Source of the DNA: Sinotaia quadrata
Lineage: Eukaryota > Mollusca > Gastropoda > Architaenioglossa > Viviparidae
NCBI GenBank assembly: GCA_028829895.1
Contig: CM054179.1
Span: 41,991,617-42,055,616, forward strand
Length of the DNA stretch: 64,000 bases
Reading direction: 5' to 3'
The notes under the pieces are model-generated. The model did no database searches, was not told the DNA's origin, and saw only the letters and a list, made by a program, of their open reading frames with translations. Shown here piece by piece: positions 24,268-34,110 of this stretch (the first letter of the stretch is position 1; each line of letters begins with the position of its first letter). Position numbers and translations under genes: made by a program.

Positions 24268-24700
24268 TTGACTGTCAGTATAGCCATTACCTGTCAGTAT
24301 AGCCATTACCTGTCACACGATTCATGACGAGTATTACTGTCACAAAGTTCATGACGAGTATTACTGTCACAAAGTTCATGACGAGTATTACTGTCACGCA
24401 ATTCATGACGAGTATTACTGTCACAAAGCTCATGACGAGTATAACTGTCACGCAATTCATGACGAGTATTACTGTCACAAAGTTCATGACGAGTATAACT
24501 GTCACGCAATTCATTAGGTGTATTACTGTCACACGATTCATGATGTGTTTTACTGTCACACGATTCATGACATGTATTAATGTCACACAATTCATGACAT
24601 GTATTACTGTCACACAATTCATGACGAGTATTACTGTCACACAATTCATGACATGCATTACTGTCACACAATTCATGACGAGTAGTATTGTCACGATTTA
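24268..24700. repeat. 27-bp minisatellite, about 16 copies
   Basis: ATTACTGTCACAAAGTTCAT plus gacgagt. Unit length divisible by three keeps frames open on both strands (up to 153 codons), none of which is a gene. cacaaagtt, cacgcaatt and cacacaatt variants alternate. Confidence 0.96.
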
Positions 24701-24825
24701 CTTCCAGGACAAAATTCTGCTTCGACTTGAATATCCACTCCTTGCAAAGTGCAGGATCAGTAGACATCTATAGTGACCATCACAAGACCAAACCCATTAT
24801 AGTCTCTCTTTCTCTCTGTCACACA

Positions 24826-25022
24826 TACACACATTCATGCACAAACACACACACAAGCATACACAAACACACACACAAGCATACACAAACACACACACAA
24901 TCATACACAAATACACACACAAGCATACACAAACACACACACATTCATGCACAAACACACACACAAGCATACACAAACACACACACAATCATACACAAAT
25001 ACACACACACAAGTATACACAT
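24826..25022. repeat. 20-bp CA-rich minisatellite
   Basis: CACACACAAGCATACACAAA units with attcatgc and aatcatac variants. Confidence 0.94.
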
Positions 25023-26439
25023 GCTTGTTACTAAATCACACGATACTGTACCAAAACATCAAATACGTAGTGTTTGAATTTTAGGTTGTTATTGGGGTGT
25101 GGGGGGTCCACAGCCCAACCTCTCTTGCGTCAGCAGTGACAATTGTATCCATTTCAGAGATGCCTCAGGAAAGTGAATCTTTTTTTATCTTATGTAATCG
25201 CCTAATCGTGTTTTACCACGGCTGAGGAATGCATGTTGATAGTAGGGAGGAGAGAACTCCTTTTACACAAAAAACGGTTACACCACAAACGAAATTACTT
25301 TAAAATTCGAACCAGAAAAACGTATTGCACAATTTTTCAGTGAAAAGAAAAATAATTCACCAGTAGTTGATTTCAATGAGTACAAGAATTAATCTCAGTG
25401 CGTTCATTTAATTGAAAGTTTTAATACAGTGAAAAGTACCCATAGTAAGTTTGTAAGTTCATTTCTTAAGGCACTGGCTTCTTCGCTCATCATTAGTAAT
25501 ACGCTCCTGACAGTTGGGGTTCAACTCTCAGCATTTATCGTCTGCTAACTTAGCTTCAAATCCACTCTATAGGATTTGTTTTATTTGCCCGAGCAGGATT
25601 TCGTTTTACAACGGTTGCATAAGGATTCGAGAAAATATAAGTAGGTTACATTTTGTTATCAAATTCCAGACAGAACATATTTTGGTAAATAAGTAGATAA
25701 TTATTGATCATTAAAGCACCTCCCTTGAATTACTTTTACCCACAATTTTGTGTGTATGCAAGAAAAGATCGCTTTTCAATATTTTAAATTTGTGTTAAGT
25801 TATAAAAATTAAATGAAAGAAAATGAAAGTGAAAATAATTTAGTACGCGCCATTTTCAGCAGTTGTGCAGACGATTGTCAAGTTGGTGAACATCACTATT
25901 CCCTCTAACTTCGTACTTTACAATCAGTAGTTTATCCACCGCATTATCTCCCTTTACTAATGCCAGCTCCCTCTGGCGTTGTTCCCGAATATTTCTGTCC
26001 CTTGGAAACGCTCGCTGTTAGGCAATTATCTGTAAAGACAAAACAGGAATTATTTACGGTTTTTTGTGTAAATTCTTTTAACGTGTGTTTGCCATTTAAA
26101 ATGCAGATGCTCGTGGTCTATTTGTTCCTTTCGATGCCAAAATGTTCTCATCGGTTTTCTTTTCTTTCCTCCTCTGCTTTCTTTTTTTTTTTCGTGTATC
26201 TCAGCGGGTTTCTTTTCGTTCTGCATTTCTTCCTACGTTTTTTTTCCCATGACGGATTCACTGTCATTGGTTAGCGAAAACATGAGCTGAACAAAAAGTA
26301 AATCAGGTTTTCTCGCGCCATTTATCTTATTCTCAGTTACGTCCTGTTTCAGTTTGCCATTATTTATTAGTTTCTTTGTTAGCTACAATGATTCATTTGT
26401 TGCTTGATTTGGTAGTTGATTGCTGCTTAATTGACTAGT
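25023..26439. other. Unassigned; possible tRNA-derived SINE remnant at 25460-25550
   Basis: At 25460-25550 the plus strand shows TTAAGGCACTGGCTTC followed, about 40 nt on, by GGGGTTCAACTCTCAGC, resembling the A and B boxes of a serine/leucine-type tRNA gene. It does not fold as a complete tRNA, so a decayed SINE head is the better guess. The rest has no recognised feature; a 104-codon plus frame at 25960 ends in low-complexity Phe runs. Confidence 0.25.
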
Positions 26440-27025
26440 TTAGTTGATCTGATGTTTGATTTACTAGTTCGCTGGCTGACTGTTTGCTTCGTTATTGATC
26501 TGATGTTTGATTTACTAGTACATTAGCTTTTTGACTGTTTGATTATTGATCTGATGTTTGATTTACTGGTTCGTTGGCTGTTTGACTGTTTCGTTATTGA
26601 TCTGATGTTTGACTTACTAGTTCATTGGTTGTTTGACTGTTATTTTGGTTATTGATTTCATGCATGTCTCGTAAGTTGGTTTACTGTTATTTTTGGTTAT
26701 TGATTTCATGCATGTCTCGTAAGTTGGTTTACTGTTATTTCTGGTTATTGATTTCATGCATGTCTCGTAAGTTGGTTTACTGTTGTTTCTGGTTATTGAT
26801 TTCATGCATGTCTCGTAAGTTGGTTTACTGCTGTTTTTGGTTATTGATTTCATGCTTGTCTCGTAAGTTGGTTTACTGTTATTTTTGTTTATTGATTTCA
26901 TTCATGTCTCGTAAGTTGGTTTACTGTTATTTTTGGTTATTGATTTCATGCATGTCTCGTAAGTTGGTTTACTGTTAATTTTGTTTATTGATTTCATGCA
27001 TGTCTCCTAAGTTGGTTTACTGTTA
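26440..27025. repeat. 48-bp minisatellite (8 copies) after a ~54-bp degenerate repeat
   Basis: From 26645 TTGGTTATTGATTTCATGCA, tgtctcgtaagttggtttac and tgttattt repeats at exactly 48 bp. The preceding 26440-26640 section repeats ATTGATCTGATGTTTGATTT at a longer spacing. Each 48-bp unit contains CTCGTAAGTTGG, donor-like on the plus strand. Confidence 0.95.
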
Positions 27026-27969
27026 GACTGGCTAATTGTTGTTATCCTATTAATTAGTAGGTTTACTAATTGGAATGTTAATTGATTTAATATTTGGTTA
27101 GTTAACTGCTTCATAGGGTACCAGATTTGTATTCAATAAAAAATAATTAGCTTGTTTCTATGATTAACTGATTTGCTATTTTATGTTGTTTTAGTTGTTT
27201 TTTTAATATTTATTATTGATTGATATGTTGGTTTATTATTTGACTTGTTGGTTTATTATTATTTGATTGGTTAGCTGATTAGAGTGGTTAGTTTCTTTGA
27301 GTTTGATGGTCCGGACGCTTTACTATATAATAGTTCACGATCAGTGGTTAGCTAGTTAAATAATTTGTTACTTGCTGACTAAAGGTCTGGTTGGTTGATT
27401 CCCAAAGATCGTTTAGTCCGATCATGAAAGGCGACCGTTAGGTTAATGGTGAGTTAACTGATTGCTTGATTGATAGAGAATGGACTTAGAAATAGTTCGT
27501 GCATTTTGCAATTGATACATTTTACTTGCGTTTTATGTAGAGATGTATCATGTGAGTAGACTATTACTTCTCTAATTGTGAATTATGGTGTTTGTATATT
27601 ATATGTTATACATATGACAATGTTTCTAGTGAACACTTTCATAACTTATTATGTTGTATTTATTACAACATTATGCTGTATGATGTATCGGGTTAATAAA
27701 TACTGTTGCAGGAAACTGTAAGTTGAGACTTGAATGTAAGAAAAATGGAGTTAGAAATTAATAAACTGGAAAACGTAGCAGTTAAGGTATATCTGTGTAG
27801 ATAAATAATGCATTGTTTGAAATTGTCTGGAACAATTTAACTTGTCTGCAGTTTGTGATAAGTAATTCCAGGTAAATTTCTAATTGTCGATTTGAATTTG
27901 TACTGTCCTTTTTTCTTTTCTTTTTTTTTTTTGTCAGGCAAGAGTATATGAGTTTCACTTGCTAATACG
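27026..27969. other. Unassigned AT-rich stretch
   Basis: Many gattg/ttagttg words suggest very old repeat decay. No gene or RNA supported. Confidence 0.4.
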
Positions 27970-28212
27970 AGAATGTGAGTAGCCGTTCTAATTATGAAAT
28001 TTTGAGTAACCGTTCTAATATGACATTTTGAGTAACCGTTCTAATATGACATTTTGAGTAACCGTTCTAATATGAAATTTTGAGTAGCCGTTCTAATATG
28101 ACATTTTTGCAGCTTGTGATGGGACAAGTGGGGTTCGTTGCAAGTCACATGTTCAAGTAAATTAAGTCACGTGTTCAAGTAAGTCAAGTCACGTGTTCAA
28201 GTAAGTCAAGTT
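27970..28212. repeat. 26-bp repeat (about 4 copies) and a short aagtcacgtgttcaagt repeat
   Basis: TAATATGACATTTTGAGTAA plus ccgttc repeats from about 27985 to 28105. AAGTCACGTGTTCAAGTAAG repeats at 28160-28212. Confidence 0.88.
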
Positions 28213-28223
28213 ACACAGTGATG

Positions 28224-28229
28224 TTTATT
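28224..28229 (-). terminator. Candidate polyadenylation signal AATAAA
   Basis: The minus strand reads AGAAATAAACATCAC, about 80 nt downstream of the TGA ending the candidate exon at 28311-28388. The spacing suits a short 3' UTR, but AATAAA is common in AT-rich DNA. Confidence 0.3.
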
Positions 28230-28310
28230 TCTTCCCTCCAACGACGACCACTTCATCAGCTCTCGGTCACGCTTCGAAAGACTGGCCGTCGTCCTTTACA
28301 GATCAAAATC

Positions 28311-28388
28311 TCAGATTACCGGTGGTGCCCCGAAAGAAACCCCTGGACCTTGAATGTCCTTCAAAGTCTCTGGTTCCTTGTCCTTGTC
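28311..28388 (-). CDS. Candidate terminal exon of an unrecognised minus-strand gene
   Basis: After an acceptor CGTTACAG the minus strand encodes 25 residues in phase 0, DKDKEPETLKDIQGPGVS then FGAPPVI and TGA. The segment is charged, non-repetitive and GC-richer than its flanks, and an AATAAA follows at 28229-28224. It joins in phase with the candidate exons at 31652-31708 and 33994-34110. The peptide matches no family I recognise. A three-exon chance arrangement is possible; it could also be an alternative 3' end of the zinc transporter upstream. Confidence 0.28.
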   Translation of the reverse strand, partial: DKDKEPETLKDIQGPGVSFGAPPVI

Positions 28389-28804
28389 CTGTAACGTCAA
28401 GGACTAATTACTGGATCAAGTGTGTCTGTACGAGAGAAATTATGGTAAATTGCGGTGTAGTCTTAAGGCTATATAACTGAGCACAGTTATAGAAAATTCC
28501 TCTCCAAAATCTTAAGGGCATAACGGTGTATGTAACTAATTGCAGTCAATCGCTTACATGGTAAGGGGAGATAACAGATACGGAAGGAACTTGTCGGTGA
28601 CGTTTCCTCATTATAAAACTAACCAAGAGAAAAGAACGCTTCTTTTATTTATTTTTGTTAGTTGAAAACGAATTCAAACGGCAAGCTGAAAAGTCTTAGT
28701 GGTGGATGTGGGCGGTGCGCAGACGGTTCGGAGTGTCGAGTTTCAGTAGCGCAGCCACTGATTGTGATTGCACTCTCGGAATGAACCCATTTGCACTAAA
28801 TAGC
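28389..28804. other. Unassigned stretch
   Basis: Non-repetitive; 28650-28800 is GC-balanced and the minus strand there is open for about 45 codons without recognisable content. Confidence 0.35.
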
Positions 28805-29035
28805 ACTGGCTTGAAACCTGTTCATTTAGTTCTCTGTTACAAAAGATAATACTGGTGTGAGACCTGTTCATTTAGTTCTCTGTTACAAAAGATAACACTG
28901 GTGTGAGACCTGTTCATTTAGTTCTCTGTTACAAAAGATAACACTGGTGTGAGACCTGTTCATTTAGTTCTCTGTTACAAAAGATAACACTGGTGTGAGA
29001 CCTGTTCATTTAGTTCTCTGTTACACAAGATAGCA
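28805..29035. repeat. 46-bp minisatellite, 5 copies
   Basis: GTGTGAGACCTGTTCATTTA, gttctctgttacaaaagata and acactg, nearly identical between copies. Confidence 0.95.
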
Positions 29036-29564
29036 CTGTTTTTTTTTTCTTTGTTATCATTTTCCTTCTCTTTTCCATTTTTCTTTTTCTTTTTTTTCTT
29101 ATTTTTTGGGGGAGGAGGGGGGCATACGTTTCTGACCTGTGTGCGGATTTGATGCTTGTGAAGACTGTCATTATAGTTGAATGATTAAATGTTATTTATT
29201 GCTTCACACTACAAAAAGCTAATGATTAGCAATCGATGAACAAATCAATCAGTCAACCAATAAAAGATCAGTCATTTAATCAGTTTAATTCCAATCAGTC
29301 AGTCGATCAATCTAATAATCAACCAGTTAACCAAACCAGTTATTAATCATCTACTAAAACTTTCAATTTCAAACACGTATTCAACCTGTGGTGTGTGTGT
29401 GTGTCTGACCGAAAGCTGGCTATACGTTTTCGGTTAATATAACACATTGTCTCCTCGAAATCTGACTTCCTAAAAGATCTGCAACCGCAATCTATCTTGG
29501 CCGAAATGTGACAAAAAGCTCGTGTCATTTAGTTTCCTATTTTCCAACTACACTTCCACTACAC
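29036..29564. other. Unassigned, T-rich then mixed
   Basis: Poly-T/C at 29040-29110, then sequence rich in aatcagtcagt words at 29225-29345. No gene seen. Confidence 0.4.
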
Positions 29565-29668
29565 TGTTATACTGTTTTATACTGTTGTATACTGTTATAT
29601 ACTGTTATACTGTTATATACTGTTATACTGTTATATACTGTTATACTGTTATATACTGTTATACTGTG
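29565..29668. repeat. (TATACTGTTA)n 10-16-bp repeat
   Basis: Alternating tatactgt and tatatactgt units over about 100 bp. Confidence 0.93.
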
Positions 29669-29684
29669 TTAACGTGTGAAGTAG

Positions 29685-29753
29685 CTCATCATTGCTCATT
29701 TGGCCTTATTACACATGTCATATGCATAGAAAGGTCAAATGAGCAATGATGAG
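29685..29753. other. Near-perfect inverted repeat (21-bp arms, 27-nt loop)
   Basis: The arm CTCATCATTGCTCATTTGGC(C) at 29685-29705 is matched by GGTCAAATGAGCAATGATGA(G) at 29733-29753. All 21 positions pair, with a single G.U wobble in the plus-strand transcript, and two or more further pairs extend into the loop. The whole hairpin is about 70 nt. The size resembles an animal miRNA precursor or a tiny foldback element. Nothing in the flanks settles which. Confidence 0.85.
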
Positions 29754-29824
29754 AAAGACACAGGATTATTTCGGAAAATTATACCTTCTAAGGAAGATCT
29801 TGTGTATCAATATGTAACAATTGG

Positions 29825-30170
29825 TAACTTGAAATGGACGTCATTGTTTTGGTAACTTCAGGTGGGTAAATGTCATTCTGTACTAGTATAAACATTTGAA
29901 AACAAAAAAAAATGTGTAGATGTCAAATGTACTAGTATATAATATTTGGTAATATGATATGGGGAGATGTCAATGTGTACTAGTACACAGTATTTGATAA
30001 CATGACACGGGTAGAGATGTGACACTGGTATCATTGTCTACTAGTACACAGTATTTGATAACATGACATAACATAACACGGGTAGAGATGTGACACTAGT
30101 ATCAGTGTGTACTAGTACACAGTATTTGATAACATGACACGGGTAGAGATGTGACACTGGTATCATTGTA
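29825..30170. repeat. Repeat of about 60-68 bp with a 14-bp palindrome
   Basis: GATAACATGACACGGGTAGA, gatgtgacactggtatcatt and gtgtactagtacacagtattt recur about four times, with older copies at the left. The GTGTACTAGTACAC in the later units is a perfect palindrome. Confidence 0.88.
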
Positions 30171-31035
30171 GCGCAGTTTTGACGCGCGCTCTTGTGTTGT
30201 GTTGTTTGTCGAGAGCTTTCAAAAACAACACATCTTTAAAACATCTAAACGCTGTAGCTTACTCAGAGCATCACTTTGATCTAAACATAACTGAGGACAT
30301 TTCAAACACCACAGATGCAGATTTGGAGCAGACAGATAAATGGCCCACCCACACCCTTCACATACACACGCACGCACTCAGTCATGACGGCTGCTCTTTT
30401 CCCAAACACAGCTGTCATTCCTTGATATGTTAGTAGTACCAGAGAAAATCTCACACTGATAAACAACAACATGCACGGTTTGGAACACACAAACAATAAA
30501 CAAACAGTTTAACAGAACGTACTTTACATTTATCACAAGCCACTTAATCACCTTATCTATGACTTTAAAAAAATACCCAGCTATTTTTGGAACTGAGTGT
30601 GATTATCTTTAGAAATCGGTTTTGATTTTCACTGTATCCATGGGCATCAATCGTGCAGACAGTGAGCAAGAACTCTTTAGTTCACGTTTTCGAGAGAGAG
30701 AAAGAAACTAATCTAGGGGATGTAACTCTATTAATCGAAATGCCATTAAAATGCAACGGATTAGGTCCCCTTTTATCGGAGTTATCAAACAACGACAGCG
30801 ATATGTTAACAGCCCTAACCAACAAATCTTATCTGTTGGCAGCACTGAAACATCTTGACCTACTGAATAAATCGCAAACGAGAAACCGTCCTGCACATGT
30901 GCCGTTCATTTTTTTAAAATTATTTAAAGTCCTACAAGAACATGCGTTTTGTTTCAGTTTGTTTTTAATAAGTAGGAACGGTGAGCATAATAAATAGATT
31001 AGAATTCGAGAAAGTGCCTTGTAGCTAGTTCACTA
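30171..31035 (+). other. Non-repetitive island with two unexplained plus-strand frames
   Basis: An 84-codon frame (30179-30433, with HHFDLNITEDISNTTDADLE) and a 114-codon frame (30653-30997, with GLGPLLSELSNNDSDMLTAL then KSYLLAALKHLDLLN) are open in non-repetitive DNA. The second is amphipathic and protein-like. Neither has a recognised domain, and no donor or acceptor links them. They may be old coding remnants or chance. Confidence 0.25.
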
Positions 31036-31039
31036 TCTG

Positions 31040-31620
31040 ACACTGACACAATGGTAAAGTGAGGCAATGGTAAAATGAAACAACTGTAAGGTAAGACAGT
31101 GGTAATGTTAGCAATAGTGAGGTGAGGCAGTAGTAATGTGAGACATTGACAAGATGAGACAATTGTAAAGTGAGGCAGTAGTAATGTGAAACATTGAAAA
31201 GATGAGACATATGTAAGATAATGTAGTGATAATGCGATACATTGACAAGATGAGGGAGTGATAATGCGAGACATTGGCAAGGTGAGATAATTGTAAAGTG
31301 AGGCAGTAGTAATGTGAGACAATAATAGGGTGAGACAGTGATATTGTGAGACATTGACAAGGTAAGACAATAATGTCAGACAGTGATAATGTGAGGCATT
31401 AACAAGGTGAGACAATTATAAGGTGCGACATTAACTAGGTGAGACAGTGAAATGTGAGACATTGACAAGATAAAACAAATGAAAGAAGTGAGGCAGCAGT
31501 AATGTGAGACATGGACAAGATGAGGCAGTAGTAAATGAGGCAGCAGTAATGTGAGACATTGACAAGGTGAGGCAGAAGTAATGTGAGACAGTAGTAAGTG
31601 AGGCCACGGTAAGATGATAC
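31040..31620. repeat. Degenerate repeat (gtgaggcagtagtaatgtgagacattgacaag)
   Basis: About 15 diverged units mixing GTGAGACATTGACAAG, atgagacaattgtaaa and gtgaggcagtagtaat. Translations on the minus strand (up to 138 codons) are repeat artefacts. Confidence 0.92.
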
Positions 31621-31651
31621 AAAAATCTAAAATTTGAGATGGAGATCTTAC

Positions 31652-31708
31652 ATTACGTTCCCCTGAATTTTCTATAGACTGATTTACCGCCCCTGATTGG
31701 TATTTCTC
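31652..31708 (-). CDS. Candidate internal exon of an unrecognised minus-strand gene
   Basis: On the minus strand TTGTCCACAAGGCAG precedes 19 codons (EKYQSGAVNQSIENSGERN) ending at a good donor AAT|GTAAGA. Phase 0 is the only open phase. It sits just beside the 31.04-31.62 kb array, joins in phase to the terminal candidate at 28311-28388, and is hydrophilic like it. No family is recognised. A 57-bp open exon can arise by chance. Confidence 0.28.
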
Positions 31709-32504
31709 CTGCCTTGTGGACAACAAAAAGTGATATGAGTGGCAGTTACATGTTTAAATACTATACCTTGTACGATTCACACTGCAGAGTAATGTAAAAC
31801 TCCTTTCTTAAATAACTCCAATTTCTGGAGTCAACAGGGTCAGATGAAGTTCAGACAGTTCAGATAGCTCGGTACATAGCGTCAGACTCAAATGCCTCTA
31901 ATGATTTAACTAAGTTTGTTTTTTAAATTATTAGTTTAGAATTCTTTTATGTTTCTGTTAATTATTTCTTTTGAAATGATTAGTTATCTTTTAGCTGTCT
32001 TACATTTTAAACAGTCTATGTACTTAATTCCTACATTTCAACAGTTGCTTTATGGTCTTCCTTGCTCCTTGCTTTGTTTGGTTTCTAAAGGTCGTTTCAT
32101 AAAACATATTCATAACCTGTCCTTTAGTTACATTCATTCACATCTGAATAAATTTTAAATAGATAGAAGACAGAATTAGCAATATTGAAATGTCTGAAGA
32201 GACTCCACCAAACAAATGTGGCCATGTTCTAACTAACATATTGAACATTTCACTGAATTTCTACAATTATTAATCAGAATTTATGACTTACATTTTAGGC
32301 TTATTCTTGTATATCGGATGACCTGTAGAGAGTGGGAGTGGGTGTATATCACTCGTCCTTAACTGACAGAATTTAGTAACAAAAGCATGAATGAAAGACT
32401 TATATTGACACTGATATAAAAGGGTTTTTAAAACATTATCTAGACTTTTCAATATTTATTTTTCTATGTAATATCGCCATTTTTATAAAAACGACTTTGG
32501 TTGT
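31709..32504. other. Unassigned stretch
   Basis: AT-rich. A 31-bp segment on the minus strand at about 32289-32319 is framed by a very good acceptor (CCCACTCTCTACAG) and donor (AAAAT|GTAAGT), but its phase does not fit the neighbouring candidate exons. Confidence 0.3.
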
Positions 32505-32790
32505 AAACTCAGAATGTATGTGTACAAGTGTTGTATTGGTCAGAAAACTCTGAATGTACGTGAAGAGATGTTGTATTGGTTGGATGAACTCAGCATGCAT
32601 GTGTGCAAATGTTGCATTGGTCCAAAACTCAGCATGTGTGTGTGTGTACAGATGTTGCAATGATCTAAAAACTCAAAATATATGTGTACAGATGTTGCGT
32701 TGGTATAAAACAAAGAAAATATGTGAACAGCTGTTGCACTAGATAGAAAACTCAGAATGTATGTATACAGATGTTTCACTGGTCAGAGGC
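32505..32790. repeat. Minisatellite of about 40 bp, 7 copies
   Basis: AACTCAGAATGTATGTGTAC plus agatgttgcattggtcaaa, moderately diverged. Confidence 0.9.
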
Positions 32791-32959
32791 TGGCCATTTG
32801 CGGACGAACACTGTCGTGTAATACGGTTAGTGCTCAAGATGACAGAGCTATCCTCTAACCCCTCGAGTCGACAAGAGTACCCTTCGTAAAGCGACCTTGG
32901 GTGGCTTATGCAGTTGGTTTCCTTCACAGTACAAACAAAGGTCACCAAGCGCAGCTTTC
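32791..32959 (-). other. Short GC-balanced non-repetitive island
   Basis: Between two arrays the minus strand is open for 70 codons from an ATG at 32948 (MVTFVCTVKETNCISHPRSL, EGLEDSSVILSTNRI). No domain recognised. Composition is exon-like but splice boundaries are weak. Confidence 0.25.
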
Positions 32960-33475
32960 CTTTTCACCAAAATACAGAGCTTTCATTTTCATCACAATAC
33001 GCAGCATTCATTTTCACCATCACCATTATGTGCTTTCGTTTTTTCCTTAATACGCAAATTTTATTTTCAAGACAATATGCAGCTTTCATTTTCACCATAA
33101 TACGCAGCTTTCATTTTCACCATCACGTGCAGTTCTCATTTTCACCTTAATACGCCTCGCAGCTTTCATTTTCACCACAATACTTAGCTTTCCTTTTCAC
33201 CTTCATACGCAGCTTTAATTTTTTGTCATTTCCGCAGCTTTCATTTTCACATTAATACGCAGCTTTCATTTTCACATTAATACGCAGCTTTCATTTTCAC
33301 ATTAATACGCAGCTTTCATTTTCACATTAATACGCAGCTTTCATTTTCACATTAATACGCAGCTTTCATTTTCGTATAAGTACGCAGCTTTCGTTTTCAC
33401 CTTAATACGAGGCTTTCATTTTCGTTATAGCATTTAACTTTCATTTTCGTCATAGTGCGCAGTTTTCATTTTTGC
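32960..33475. repeat. 25-bp minisatellite, about 20 copies
   Basis: ATTAATACGCAGCTTTCATT plus ttcac. The central units at 33233-33370 are identical; the outer ones carry caccataat, gtatcagtt and similar changes. Confidence 0.95.
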
Positions 33476-33654
33476 ACCAGCTGTAAGAAAATTTACGAAA
33501 ATAAGGCCAAGCTAGCCCGATAAAATAAAATGGTCACCATATCTTTTCACAGCAAACGGCTAAACATTGAATTTGGGAGGGGATTTCGGAGAAGAGGTAT
33601 GCCACCACTTCAAGCTGAATTTCTTCGATTCGTGAGCGCTGGGGCGTATCCAGA

Positions 33655-33905
33655 TATTATCGTAGGTTATTAAGCGCTGCCAAACGTCATCACTAGTTTA
33701 TTATGCACTGACAAATGTCATCACGTGCGGCCAAACGTCATCATTAAGTTATTACGCGCTGCAATACGTCATTATTAGGTTATTACGCGCTGCAATACGT
33801 CATCATTAGGTTATTGCGCGCTGCAATACGTCATCATTAGGTTATTACGCATTGCAATACGTCATCACTAGGTTATTACGCGCTGCAATACGTCATCATT
33901 TTCCT
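33655..33905. repeat. 31-bp minisatellite, about 8 copies
   Basis: TTATTACGCGCTGCAATACG plus tcatcattagg. CpG-rich (acgcgc, tacg) compared with the rest of the window. Confidence 0.94.
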
Positions 33906-33993
33906 TATGATGTCTCTTTCAATACCCACTAGCACTACACTTTTTGAGTTTCAGATGATTGTGGATGATTGTTTCAATACTGCCAATACTAAC

Positions 33994-34110
33994 CTTCACT
34001 ACAAAAGTCTGCTGCTTCACGGGAATGCAATGAGTATCTAAGATTAAACCTTCCAACGTTCTTTTCTGTAATTGCAGTCGGCCTTGCAAATCACATTGGT
34101 TCATGACCAT
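33994..34110 (-). CDS. Candidate first or internal exon of an unrecognised minus-strand gene
   Basis: From ATG at 34110 the minus strand encodes MVMNQCDLQGRLQLQ then KRTLEGLILDTHCIPVKQQ and TFVVK, ending at donor AAG|GTTAGT in phase 0. A TATATAA lies about 65 nt upstream (near 34175), compatible with a core promoter. Alternatively the exon starts at 34065 after an acceptor AATTACAG, giving 24 codons. It would join in phase to 31652-31708 and 28311-28388 for a protein of about 83 residues. Non-repetitive, no family recognised. It could be coincidence or an alternative downstream exon of the zinc transporter. Confidence 0.3.

Noticed and set aside
24287..24773. Three overlapping 135-153-codon frames
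   Set aside because: 27-bp minisatellite read in several frames on both strands; no coding evidence.
25460..25550. tRNA gene
   Set aside because: A- and B-box-like motifs only; no full cloverleaf or acceptor stem can be drawn.
32289..32319. 31-bp minus-strand exon candidate with very good splice sites
   Set aside because: Cannot be joined in an open phase to the neighbouring candidate at 31652-31708.
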